A stretch of DNA of 64,000 bases from Oryzias latipes (Eukaryota > Chordata > Actinopteri > Beloniformes > Adrianichthyidae), in NCBI RefSeq assembly GCF_002234675.1, contig NC_019866.2, forward strand, positions 15,095,261 to 15,159,260, in the 5' to 3' direction. The notes beneath the pieces were generated by a model. The model was not told the DNA's origin, made no database searches, and saw nothing but the letters and a program-made list of their open reading frames with translations. Of this stretch, positions 53,872 through 63,338 are shown in pieces (within the stretch, counting starts at the first letter, position 1; each line of letters begins with the position of its first letter). A program made the position numbers and the translations under genes.

Positions 53872-54103
53872 GTTGCAGGTATTAAAACACTCGTCAATGA
53901 AATTCTCCAGGTCCTCCAGGCTGACAGAAGCTTAATACTCTTAACAGGTTATGTTAGTTAGCAGGAAATATTTTAATATGGCGGAAAAATGAAACAAGAT
54001 CGAAAATGTTTGTTCAAATGCTTACGCGCCGCCAAGTCGACTCACCACACTCGTCTCGCTGGGTCTCGCGATACTACAGCATCTCGCGATCAAAATCAAC
54101 ACT
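53872..54103 (-). promoter_or_regulatory. L1 5' UTR with two TCTCGCGAT boxes
   Basis: The element's 5' end is fixed by the target duplication at 54104. Within the first 40 bp lie TCTCGCGAT at 54064-54072 and 54082-54090 (+ strand view), close to the TCTCGCGAGA-type promoter palindrome of TATA-less genes. They probably act as the L1 promoter core. Confidence 0.6.
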
Positions 54104-54114
54104 CTTTCCCATTT

Positions 54115-54951
54115 CTTTTTAATATACATGGTGTTTTTCCCTTTTTTTTCATTTTTTATTAGATTTTTATAGAGCGTTGATATAATTCTGTGTTTTTTTG
54201 AATTGTAAGTTTCAACAATAGTTCTAGTATTTCCATCTTCATCTAAATTTGAATTATTTCTAATTTCCTTGTCAGTAATCTTTTATCTGCAAAAACCTGT
54301 AGTGGTCATGGTTAGTCAAATTCAATTTCTGTTTCAAAAGTTTCAAAATTTAAGAAATTTCCATTTTTTGTCAATTTGCAAATCACTGTTATGCCTTTTT
54401 GGTTCCATTCTATAAATTTTTTGTCATGAGAACCTGGTCTAAAGTCCTTTTCATAAGTTATCCACCAGAGAATCCTAAACCCCCTTCTCTAGTTTGTATT
54501 TTTCACAACATTGAATTACTATGTTATCGTAAATTCTGTTATCTTTCCTATTTGGCTACAATAATTATATTCAAGGCTTCTCGTCTATCACCAATAAAAC
54601 TATGAATTTTCCCGCCATGTATAAACTGCTCTACATTTTTCCATTTCGATATAAACTTGTGATCACACCAACAGATTACAGGTCTAAGCTGTGCAGCATG
54701 GAAGTACTCCCTAAGATTTGGTGGCGCTAAACCTACTTTGTCTTTACTTAATTTTAAAATATCAAATTTTATTCTTGGTCTCTGTCCATTACAAACATAT
54801 CTGTAAATAATGGTATCCTACAATCTATATTGCTTCTCTGGTATCTCAACAGGCAGGGATTGGAATAAGTATAAGAGTCGGGGCAGGACACTCATCTTCA
54901 TGGTCTCTATCCTTGAACCCATATCCAATGAAAGAACATTCCACCTGTCCA
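54115..54951 (-). pseudogene. Old L1-type LINE ORF2, middle relic
   Basis: The - strand contains NGQRPRIKFDILKLSKDKVG and APPNLREYFHAAQLRPVICW, matching the region after the RT domain of L1-type ORF2, and ends MYIKKKWER at the target duplication of the younger L1. It resumes at 45302. The frame is damaged. Confidence 0.8.
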
Positions 54952-55202
54952 GGGGCCTCATTTATAAAACTTTGCGTAGGATTTGCGTCAGAAGTGGCGT
55001 ACGGATGAAACATAGGACGTGCGTACGCACAGAAATATTCGGATTTATAAAACCGTGCGCACGCACATCCTACGCATCTTTCCCTTTATAAATCACAACC
55101 GATTCTAAATGCAGCGCAGCTTTTGCGGCTACATGACACGCCCATAGTTGCCCATAAATAGTCTGTGAAACGCCCACAAATGAATATTCATTGATTGCGA
55201 GA

Positions 55203-55615
55203 TCATGGCAAACACAGAGAGGAAATCAAAAAACGTAACTTCACTCAATGTGAAGTAGAATTTATCGTTGGCGAGGTGGAAAAGAGGAGAAAAGTGTTGT
55301 TTGGAGGGCACAGTGTGGGCATTACTAATGCCGAAAAGGCACGTGAGCAGCAAACGGTGGCAGACGCCGTAAATGCTGTGGCCTCACAACCTCGGACCGT
55401 GGCCAAAATAAAAAAGAAATGAAAGAAATGATCCGACATCAAAGTCGAGGCAAAAAAACGTCTAGCGCTGCATCGGCAGAGTGTGTCCGCCACGTGGGGG
55501 GGTGGGGGGGGGGACCGGAGCTGACCCCTCTTGATGAGAAACTGGCCGCTATTATTGGGGAATCCCTATTAAGTCCCCCTTATCGGCGTCCTCCTCCGCC
55601 TCAGTCACCTGACTG
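55203..55615 (+). pseudogene. Harbinger-associated Myb/NAIF1-like protein, broken
   Basis: Contains NFTQCEVEFIVGEVEKRRKV and ADAVNAVASQPRTVAKIKKK, the Myb/SANT-like domain of the second protein of Harbinger elements (related to NAIF1). The ATG (55205) frame shifts near 55230. A short local duplication (AAATGAAAG type) and a TGA in place of a tryptophan codon interrupt it at about 55419-55430, after which SDIKVEAKKR follows. Confidence 0.75.
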
Positions 55616-56012
55616 AGACGGAGGGGACGCCGACGCGCCAGGGTCAGGGTGACACAGGTAAGAGAAATAATTAAAATGAATGCAGTCAAGTCACATGTAT
55701 GCAGGCTACACAATTACAGATTATTAATATAGAACAATTTTATTTTAGTTGCTGGGTGTTCCAGCGGGGCCAGTGGTTACGATGCTGCAGCTGAGCAGCC
55801 GTCTGGCCCCAGCGTCTCCACGGCACGCGGCTCTCAACCCTCCAGCAGTGGACGCGTCCTCACCGATGCAGTCCTTGAAATGCAGAGGGAAGTCAGTAGT
55901 TCAATAAGAGAGGTGGCCAAGGAGTTGGGCGAAATCAAGATCGCCCTGACTGAAATAAACTGCACGATGAGGGAATTCTTAAATAAATAATATTTTCCAC
56001 ACCTCTTTTTCT

Positions 56013-56216
56013 TTACAAGCGACGCATCACTTCCAAACGCTGGCGCACAGCAGCAGCAAATGGCTCAAATGCGTGGGGATGGGGTTCAGGGTCGGGGCCA
56101 ACACAGCAATCAGCGCCAGGGGGTAGAGGCACGTTTTTAAGCTGTGCCACATTGTGTAGCACAGCACATGCCAGCACGATTTGGCACACACTGTCACTTT
56201 CACGTGTTTCTTCCAT
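56013..56216 (-). pseudogene. Harbinger transposase C-terminal remnant
   Basis: The - strand reads SVCQIVLACAVLHNVAQ, the conserved C-terminal motif of HARBI1-like nucleases, followed by a proline-rich tail. The catalytic region is absent, so the copy could only be mobilised in trans. Confidence 0.75.
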
Positions 56217-56394
56217 CTGCCGACGGTGTCGCCATTTCTCATTTCACCCGTTTTTGTGCGTACGCCTGGGTCAGAGCTTGCGTGGAGGACCGCACATTTT
56301 CCCGTCAAGTTTGCTTTTTATAAATCTCAACTATTGCGTAGAGAGTGGCGTACGCCTTCTTTTGTGCGTACGCAACGTTTATAAATGAGGCCCC

Positions 56395-57137
56395 AGATCA
56401 TTCTTCATTTCCCTATTTAGTTTAGTTTAATTGGCATCATATAGATCTTCCATTGTTCTTGTTAATGTTTCTTTTCCAATTCAGCTTGTACCTCAGTTGT
56501 ATATTACAAAATGGTGAGAAATGAAATGTTAAAACTTGTGTCTTTGCCAAATTAAGTTTATATCCAGAGCAAAAACCAAAGGCTTCCAAATGGTCAATTA
56601 GGATTGGGATTCCTGTCTCAGGCTCTTCTTGAAAACAAACTACATTGTCAGCAAAAAGTCCAATAATGTGTTCTTCTCCCCCAATTTTAACTCCTTGAGG
56701 TCTTGGTTTTCCTTGATTGCTTGTGCTAAAGGTTTGATAAATAATGCAAACAGTGTTGGGGACAGACAGCAGCCTTGTCTTGTAGATCGTTCTAAATTTA
56801 TACTTTCAGTGAGGCTGCCATTTATTTTATTCTCGCAGTGGGTTTTTGGTAAAGTGTTTTAATACATTTAACAGCCTTTGTATTGAAACCAAATTTTTCA
56901 AGGACTAAATATAAAAAAGACCAATTCACGCTATCAAATGCTTTTTCTGCATCAAGATCTATGAGGACTGCACTTGTGTTGTTTCTTTGGATATGATCAA
57001 TAACATGTACAGTTCTTCTTACACTATCTTGGGTTTGACGCCTCTTGATAAAACCTGTTTGGTCTTCATCAATGATGTCACTAATAAAGGATCATATCGT
57101 TTGGAAAGAATGGACGTATAAAGTTTATAATCTACAT
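56395..57137 (-). pseudogene. Old L1-type LINE ORF2, RT relic
   Basis: Degenerate RT region on the - strand with recognisable pieces near 56640-56560 ([19 protein letters not shown], then FGFCSGYKLNLAKTQVL) and near 56940. It continues across the MITE to 58245-58685. Confidence 0.75.
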
Positions 57138-57140
57138 TAA

Positions 57141-58241
57141 GGCTATGTTCACACTGCAGGGCTTAATGCTCAATTCCAATTTTTTGAAAAAATTTGAGTT
57201 TTTTGCAAGGCCGTTCACATTTCCAATTAAGAGCGAACTTTTGTGATCTTCTGTGTGAACGTGAAATGACCCAGAAGTGACCCACATGCGCAGAAGAGTA
57301 CTCAACGGTGAACAACGTCACTTGTTGTTTGCGGAAGTATCTAATGTTAACAATGGACGTCAACAATAGTGTTGTTTACAGCGAAGAACTTTTTGCATTA
57401 TTAAATTTATTTTCACAAAGAAGCCTGCACAATTACAATTTTCTCATTTTAAGAAGGCATTGGAGCCAGGATCGTCTGTACCCACTGTTGTGGAATGAAG
57501 ATGTGTATGTGTTGGGGCCGCGCAAGTGTGTGTAAGAGAGAGGAGAGAGCACGTGCAGCAAAGCAGGGAGTGAGGAGCGGCAGCGGAAGTGTGTTGGGTG
57601 TGCGCATTCATGTTGTGTGTTATGGAGGAAGGAGAAGTATAAAAAAGAATGCTTCCCCCAGCAGAACTTCTATGACTCTTTATTAACCCACTCTGGAGAA
57701 TCTGAGGGTCCGAACGGGGAAGTGAACCCCGAAAGAGGATCCGCCTTCGGCCTTGGAGAAGGTCTCCCCCGCGGTTCTGACCACGTTCAGAAAGGAAAAA
57801 AAGTAATTGCGGGAAAGGTTCAACACCACGCTCGGCCATTTTGCTGGAAATGTTTTCAAAAACTGCCCGGTTGGGATAAGAGCCCTCGAGTTTGGCCTGA
57901 ATAGAGCGGTCACCCCAAATATGAATCAAATTGGTGACCTCACTTCCCTTCCACTGACTGGTCTCAGTAGCATCGGCCGCCATGGTTGATTTTCATGTTC
58001 TTGTTCCCGCCTACTTCAACGAAGAATTATGACGTTTGTAGTGTATCGATGATGTACGGGTTGGATTCATGTGGCGTACGTTCAGACAGAGGATTCAGGA
58101 CCACATACCCAAGAGGCCTGGGTTGTATTTCAAAAGATCGGATCTGTGTTGTTCAGACTGTCATGAAAAGATCAGATACAGGTCGCATAGGGGCAAAAAC
58201 ATCGGAATTGGGTACTTTCAGCCTGCGATGTGAACGTAGCC
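57141..58241. mobile_element. 1.1-kb non-autonomous DNA transposon with TAA duplication
   Basis: GGCTATGTTCACACTGCAG at the left and CTGCGATGTGAACGTAGCC at the right are imperfect inverted ends, flanked by TAA (57138-57140, 58242-58244). The 3-bp TAA target fits PIF/Harbinger. The open frames inside look like nothing I know. It interrupts the RT of the old LINE. Confidence 0.8.
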
Positions 58242-58244
58242 TAA

Positions 58245-58685
58245 GAAGTGATATGGGACGGTAGTCCGAACAGGTTTGGCTATTGTTTTTTTTTTTTTAC
58301 GATCACTGTTATCACCGCTTCTTTCCATGTCGGAGGGATTTCTCCATGTTGAAGAGTATGGTTAAATGATCGTTCAAGAAGTGGTACAAGATGTTCACTA
58401 AGTGTTTTATACCATTCCGTTGGTAAGCCATCACTACCAGGAGATTTGTTAGATTGGAGTCTCCCCAGTGCTTTCTCTATTTCCAGTTTTGTGATTGGGA
58501 AAGTTAATTTTTTATTTTGTATTTCCCTAATTTTTGGCAAGTCTAGTTTTTCCAGAAATGCTTTCATTTGGTTCATATCTGCACATTTTGGTTGCTTATA
58601 CAGCTGTTTATAATCATTTATGAACTTATTTTCAAACTCCTTGGGGTCATTTATGTTCTGGTTTGTATCTGGGTCTACTATCTTG
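58245..58685 (-). pseudogene. Old L1-type LINE ORF2, N-terminal RT relic
   Basis: A clean stretch of L1-type RT N-terminus: ENKFINDYKQLYKQPKCADM, LQSNKSPGSDGLPTEWYKTL and HTLQHGEIPPTWKEAVITVI. It is the least damaged part of the old LINE. At the right it meets the CCDC106-like relic. Confidence 0.85.
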
Positions 58686-58686
58686 T

Positions 58687-58965
58687 GAACCCTGAAGAAG
58701 TCCTCCACTGTTACCAAACTCTGCTGAAGGAATTTCGACGGACAAAAAGCACGACCCTCACATGTCGCCAGTGTAATATAGACAAAAGTACAATGGATTT
58801 GACTGCAACTATTGCATAAATGATTTTGGCTGGAAAAAGTGAGGATTTCTTGTTTTCACGGTGGGTGACAAACTCATAAGCTATACAAAAGAGTGCAAAT
58901 CATTCCTGGAAAAACAAAAAACTCTGGAAGAAAAGATAAATAATGTGAAAAAATCTGTTCTTTGG
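58687..58965 (+). pseudogene. CCDC106-like terminal exon relic
   Basis: The + strand reads NPEEVLHCYQTLLKEFRRTK, then CNIDKSTMDLTATIA and, in another frame, DKLISYTKECKSFLEKQKTL and INNVKKSG. Piece by piece this parallels the last exon of the Merlin cargo gene (DPDDIVERYTKVLKAFKKGL, VDRNTIVNNAPVAELAIA, DKLSDFIKSCIEEI, IKQLKANG). It is frameshifted and truncated, and is followed by Merlin-like terminal-repeat sequence, as in the intact element. Confidence 0.7.
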
Positions 58966-59179
58966 AATGCTCCCTTTTACTGTTTTGTTGAGAACTTAAA
59001 ACAAATTTCATTGTAAAAACACTTCGTATGCTGCAGAAGTGTTTCATATTAAAGATTGTTGTTTTCACTGCTGTCTTGTTTTTCTTTAAATTTGCCACAT
59101 GTTACAAGAAGTAATTAGGCCAGAATATATTTTTACAATGCAGATACTTTACCCTTACCAACAAGTTAGCATTGTCTCA

Positions 59180-59878
59180 TTTTGAGGTCATAAGACCATG
59201 TTTGAATGTACACTGTACAGGAAGGTAATACGTGAACACACCCAGCATTTACTACAGAAGGTACCATGTAATAGAGTGGAAATAGGGCTGACTTTCTTTT
59301 ACAGTCCAGTTTCAGTGTACTTAAGGGGTAAGTACCAAGTAATATTCAAGTGAACATACCCAGCATTTACTACAGAGAGTACCATGTAATAGAGTGGAAA
59401 TAGGGCTGACTTTTTTTTTACAGTCCAGTTTCATTGTACTTAAGGGGTAGTTTTTGTGGTAAATTCATTGTAAATACCATGAAACATACGAGTTCAGACG
59501 TAAAGGTCAAGGTACTTAATTTGTACTTACCTTGTTCTTACATGTGGTAAGTACCATAAAAGACACCTTTGCACAACATGTAAATACCCAGTAAGTATAT
59601 TTTTAATACTCAGTATGTACCACATAAGTATTAACCAAATACTACCACATAAATACATAGTAAGAACCATATAAGTACAGAGTAGACACAAAAAAGTACC
59701 ATGCAAGTACCCACTAAGTTCCATAAAAAGTACCATGAAAACACACTGTAAGTACCCAGTAAATTCCATAAAAAGTAGCATGTAAATACCCTGAGAGTAC
59801 CCAGTAGTTACACAATAAGTACCATGTAAATACCACTTAAGTACACTGTAAGTACTATACTGTAAAAGAAAGCGTTAC
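59180..59878 (-). repeat. Merlin-like terminal repeat region
   Basis: Two ~117-bp tandem units (about 59232-59450, each with GAGTGGAAATAGGGCTGACTT) are followed by many variants of AAGTACCATGTAAGTACC. The outer end on the - strand reads CAGTAACGCTTTCTTTTACAG, which shares GTAAC-CTTT with the intact Merlin terminus. Part of it (59490-59725) recurs inverted at 61912-62123. Confidence 0.6.
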
Positions 59879-59889
59879 TGATAAAGGAC

Positions 59890-60316
59890 TAATGAGGAAG
59901 CTTTCTGTCAGACAAATGCATCACACTAAGAGAGCAGATGCTAAAATACCATTACAAAACAGCAAGCACAAATTTGAAGCTGCTGGTGTCTCTGGAATAC
60001 CACCAATATCAAGGTGTAGGATTCTCCAAAGGCTTGCAGTTATACATAAACCTTCTATTTCCTCCCCTAAACAACAGTCACAAGCAGAAACAGCGGCAGT
60101 GGGCCCAGATGTACATGAAGACTCAATTTCAAACAGTCCTGTTAACTGAGTGCCGTGCAACAATGTATAGTCCAGATGGATGAAGTATTGGGTGGTTGGG
60201 GGATGGCCACCATGTCCCAACAAGGCTGCAAATACAGCAAGGAGGTGGTGGAGTCATAATTTGGGCCTGTTTTGGCATGACCTTTTACAGTTATAAAACT
60301 GATTTAGTTATGTATG
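59890..60316 (+). pseudogene. Tc1/mariner transposase relic
   Basis: Pieces such as QRQWAQMYMKTQFQTVLLTE, GWLGDGHHVPTRLQIQQGGG and GVIIWACF follow the catalytic-domain order of fish Tc1-like transposases (the position of the second aspartate, then the GGGGVxxWA motif). Frames are shifted. The 3' end is cut by the ORF1-only retroposon. Confidence 0.75.
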
Positions 60317-61318
60317 GGAAATTTCCGGTTCCGGGTTACAGCACGGACGCGTGTGGCTCACGGCGGCTATACAACTATCTTCAAATGACTTAAAAAGTTG
60401 ATTTTCTCCATTGATTTTCTCACCCCTAAGAAAAACCATGACTACGAAGACCTTAAAAAGACTCTTGATGATATCCAAGCTGCGTTGAGCAGATTGAGAA
60501 CACTTGGGTTTAACGCTGCATGATTTACGTCAAACCACTCGGTCCACCGGACAGGTCCAATGTTCTGGCTATTAACACCATGAAGGACTTTGAGAAGTGT
60601 TTGATCACTGAAGTCTGAACCAACATGCAGTAATAAATCAAAGAGTCAAATCATTTCAAGAAATATGACGCCTGGATTCATCGCTTTCTCCAAAAGTCTG
60701 AAGTGACCCTGATTCTCAGCAAAGTTCTGACCTACAGACAACTTGACCTCAACTTTCTAATGATATTACTTCACTTGCTCCAAAAAATTGATTCATGATT
60801 TTTTTTCCAAATGTAACATTATTTTGCACATATTTTTAACTTTTGATACTTGGTAAAAATTTTCTATGAAATTTTTTGAAACTTTGTTATATCTTTTTTT
60901 CTGATATAGTATTATTTTTTAATATTATCAATGACTTTTTTAAGTAACATTATCTGCATATATTTTGGATAACTGATCTGCATTTGCCATGTTGATTTCT
61001 AAAAGTTATGTTTTTTACAAAATAATTTAAGCAATTAATCATTGTCATGTGTTTTATGGATACTTCAGGTTTCTTAATTTTGTCTGAGTTATGAACCGGA
61101 TAATGATAAATCATGTAATAAAATGGTTAGGTCAGAACAGGGGTGGGATTATATAAGTTTCGCTTCCTTCCACTCCCTTTCAAGCAATATTTATTAATAT
61201 GTGTAATTATCCTAAGTTTGATTAGTTATTGTATGAATGTATAACTGGTGATTGTATTGTTTTTGTGTATTATTCTTATTTGATTGCTTGAAATTTCAAA
61301 TAAAATCAAAATCAAATT
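60317..61318 (+). mobile_element. ORF1-only retroposon, internally deleted copy
   Basis: The 5' end (ATTTCCGGTTCCGGGTTA) and the long 3' region match the element at 62130-63962, but nearly all of ORF1 is missing: the sequence jumps from the first 20 codons to the last 45 (AGATTGAGAACACTTGGG). It ends in an (AAATC)n-like tail. Confidence 0.85.
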
Positions 61319-61911
61319 TCCGAGCTCAAGCATGTCCGCGCTAGCATGGCTGACCAGCAACTATCAATGACGTCATCGAGTGGGAGTAACGTCCAGATTT
61401 AAAGAAACTATTTTTCTTTAACTCTTTGTTTGATGCGCTAAATGTTGGGGTAAGGAGAAGCCAAAGGGGTAGTGGAAGAATTCGGATTGGGCCCTAAAAT
61501 ATACTCTAATGTTACTTTCACATTCGCATCACCCACCTCTCTTTTACTGCGCGACAAATTGACTACTTGCCGCCAGTCCAAAATGGTGTTCATAAGCCCC
61601 AGACACGTGTGGGAGGAGCAACTGTCAAATGTTTTCAGCCTGATCGCTATATGGAACGGTGTCTGTGTATGATTCATTCACATTGCATGAAAGACATGGA
61701 TGATATTTAGAGATCAAGTTTATTTCTTTTGAAGAGCTCTACTAAAGCGTTCGTAATCACGTCTCCATCTCTGGGTGTATGAGATCATTCAGTCTGTCCC
61801 GATACAGTGAGGTTCACTCTTGCAGGAGACTGTGTCTAAAGGACGGCCACTTCTGCTGTGTCTCTCTGTGACCCTGTTTGAAGGCTCACTGTCACGCATT
61901 AACTCAAGAGA
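61319..61911. other. Unassigned sequence
   Basis: Between the deleted retroposon and the inverted terminal-repeat copy. It contains the octamer TGACGTCA (61369-61376), a CRE-like palindrome, but no recognisable gene. Confidence 0.45.
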
Positions 61912-62129
61912 ACTTAGTGGGTACTTGCATGGTACTTTTTTGTGTCTACTCTGTACTTACATGGTACTTACCGTGTATTTATGTGGTAATATTTGGTTCA
62001 TACCTATGTGGTACATACTGGGTATTTATAATATTCTTACTGGGTATTTACATGTTGTGCAAAGGTGTCTTTTGTGGTACGTACCACATGTATGAACAAG
62101 GTAAGTACAAATAAAGTACCTTGAATTTA
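61912..62129 (+). repeat. Inverted copy of the Merlin-like terminal repeat
   Basis: ACTTAGTGGGTACTTGCATGG onward is the reverse complement of 59725 downwards. It lacks the outermost ~155 bp. After the retroposon insertion it resumes at about 63972 (CTGCACTCGTATGTTTCATA) and runs out of the window. Confidence 0.8.
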
Positions 62130-62236
62130 GGGATTTCCGGTTCCGGGGTTAAGGCAGGACGCGTGGTCGCGGCTCTCTGCGGATACTATCTTCAAATTAC
62201 TTAAGAAGTTGATTTTCTCCAAAAAGAGAGCTGACC

Positions 62237-62971
62237 ATGCCCCCGAAGAAACCCCAGGAATATGAAGAGCTCAAAAAATCTCTTGACATTATTCAAGAAA
62301 CGCTGAAAAGTTTTATGGATCAAGTGTCGGCTAAGCTAACACCGCTCTGGGATATGATGGAAGAGTTCCGAAGATTTCGGGCTCAAAACGAGCAGGGAGA
62401 AAACCGGGTCGAGATTCTGGAGAAAAGACTGGACGATGTGGAACAGCAAGTAAGGATGAATAATGTCATTCTCACTGGAGTACCAATCAAGCCTCGAGCG
62501 AAGCTGAATTCAGCAGGAGCTAGCACTGCTAATGCTAGCGCTAGCGTAGCTAGCAGTGCTAATACGGAGATCGACGCGTCGCTGGAGCAGCAAATACATT
62601 CATTTCTCACATCTAAAGGGATTTCCCTGGATCTCAATACCATCGAGACCTGCCACCTGCTCCCCAGGAGAAAGGAGACGGATAAACCAGCGATCCTCAT
62701 CAGGTTTGTGAATCACAAACACAAGCTAGCTCTGATGAATCAACGCAAAAACCTGAAAGGTTCGGCTGCTTATCTGAACGACCATCTGACAAGAAGGAAT
62801 GCTGAAATCTCAAAACATGCACGGCTTCTCAGGAAGCGTAAGCAGATTGAGAACACTTGGGTTAAAGGCTGCAGGATTTATGTCAAACCGCTCGGTCCAG
62901 AAGACCGCACCAAGGTTCTGGTCGTGAACACCATGAAGGACTTTGAGAAGTGTTTGATCACGGTCGTCTGA
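62237..62971 (+). CDS. ORF1-like RNA-binding protein of the half-L1 element (244 aa)
   Basis: A coiled coil (about residues 55-80, NRVEILEKRLDDVEQQVRMN) leads into an RRM-like core (NNVILTGVPIKP, then TCHLLPRRKETDKPAILIRF) and a C-terminal domain (YLNDHLTRRNAEISKHARLL), the plan of L1-type ORF1p. A low-complexity insert of alanine and serine (residues about 93-112) is encoded by repeated GCTAGC. It is unrelated in detail to the L1 ORF1 at 53098. The frame is fully open. Confidence 0.88.
   Translation: MPPKKPQEYEELKKSLDIIQETLKSFMDQVSAKLTPLWDMMEEFRRFRAQNEQGENRVEILEKRLDDVEQQVRMNNVILTGVPIKPRAKLNSAGASTANASASVASSANTEIDASLEQQIHSFLTSKGISLDLNTIETCHLLPRRKETDKPAILIRFVNHKHKLALMNQRKNLKGSAAYLNDHLTRRNAEISKHARLLRKRKQIENTWVKGCRIYVKPLGPEDRTKVLVVNTMKDFEKCLITVV
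62514..62565 (+). repeat. GCTAGC-rich tract inside ORF1
   Basis: GCTAGC and close variants (GCTAAT, GCTAGT) repeat about eight times in frame, coding for A, S, N and V. The palindromic hexamer makes the tract prone to hairpins and slippage. Confidence 0.8.
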
Positions 62972-63306
62972 ATCAACGTGGAGTAATAAATCAGAGCCAA
63001 ATAATTTCAAGAAATATGACACCTGGAATCTTCACTTTCTCCATAAGTCTGACGTCACCTGAATAACAGCAGAGAGTTCTGACCTGCAGACAATTTGACC
63101 TCAACTTTCACCGCAGCTGATATCAGCTGAAGAAGGATATGGACCTGAATCTAATGTCTGCAGACATAACATGGAAGAGAACTATTAACTGTTTTGAACC
63201 CAGAAGATCAGCTGTTATCAGTAAAAGAAGAAATACCAACCTTGGACAATCGACAGATTGTGGACCCTTTTAAATTTTTTTCCTTACAGCATTACCTTAT
63301 TATAAA

Positions 63307-63338
<32 letters not shown>

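Larger units (their letters stand above)
45314..54103 (-). mobile_element. L1-type LINE, near full length, 8.8 kb
   Basis: CTTTCCCATTT flanks it on both sides (45303-45313, 54104-54114), an 11-bp target duplication inside the older LINE. Order on the - strand: 5' UTR (54103-53872), intact ORF1, 0.5-kb spacer, ORF2 with endonuclease and reverse transcriptase, a long G-rich 3' UTR and an A-rich tail (about 45340-45314). ORF2 carries one frameshift and a 0.8-kb insertion, so this copy is dead. Confidence 0.92.
54952..56394. mobile_element. Harbinger-type DNA transposon, degenerate
   Basis: Ends GGGGCCTCATTTATAAA (54952) and TTTATAAATGAGGCCCC (56394) are inverted repeats that extend inward over GCGTACGCAC-rich sequence. 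It contains a Myb/NAIF1-like frame (+) and the tail of a Harbinger transposase (-). The middle of the transposase is missing. I saw no clean 3-bp target duplication. It lies within the old LINE. Confidence 0.8.
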
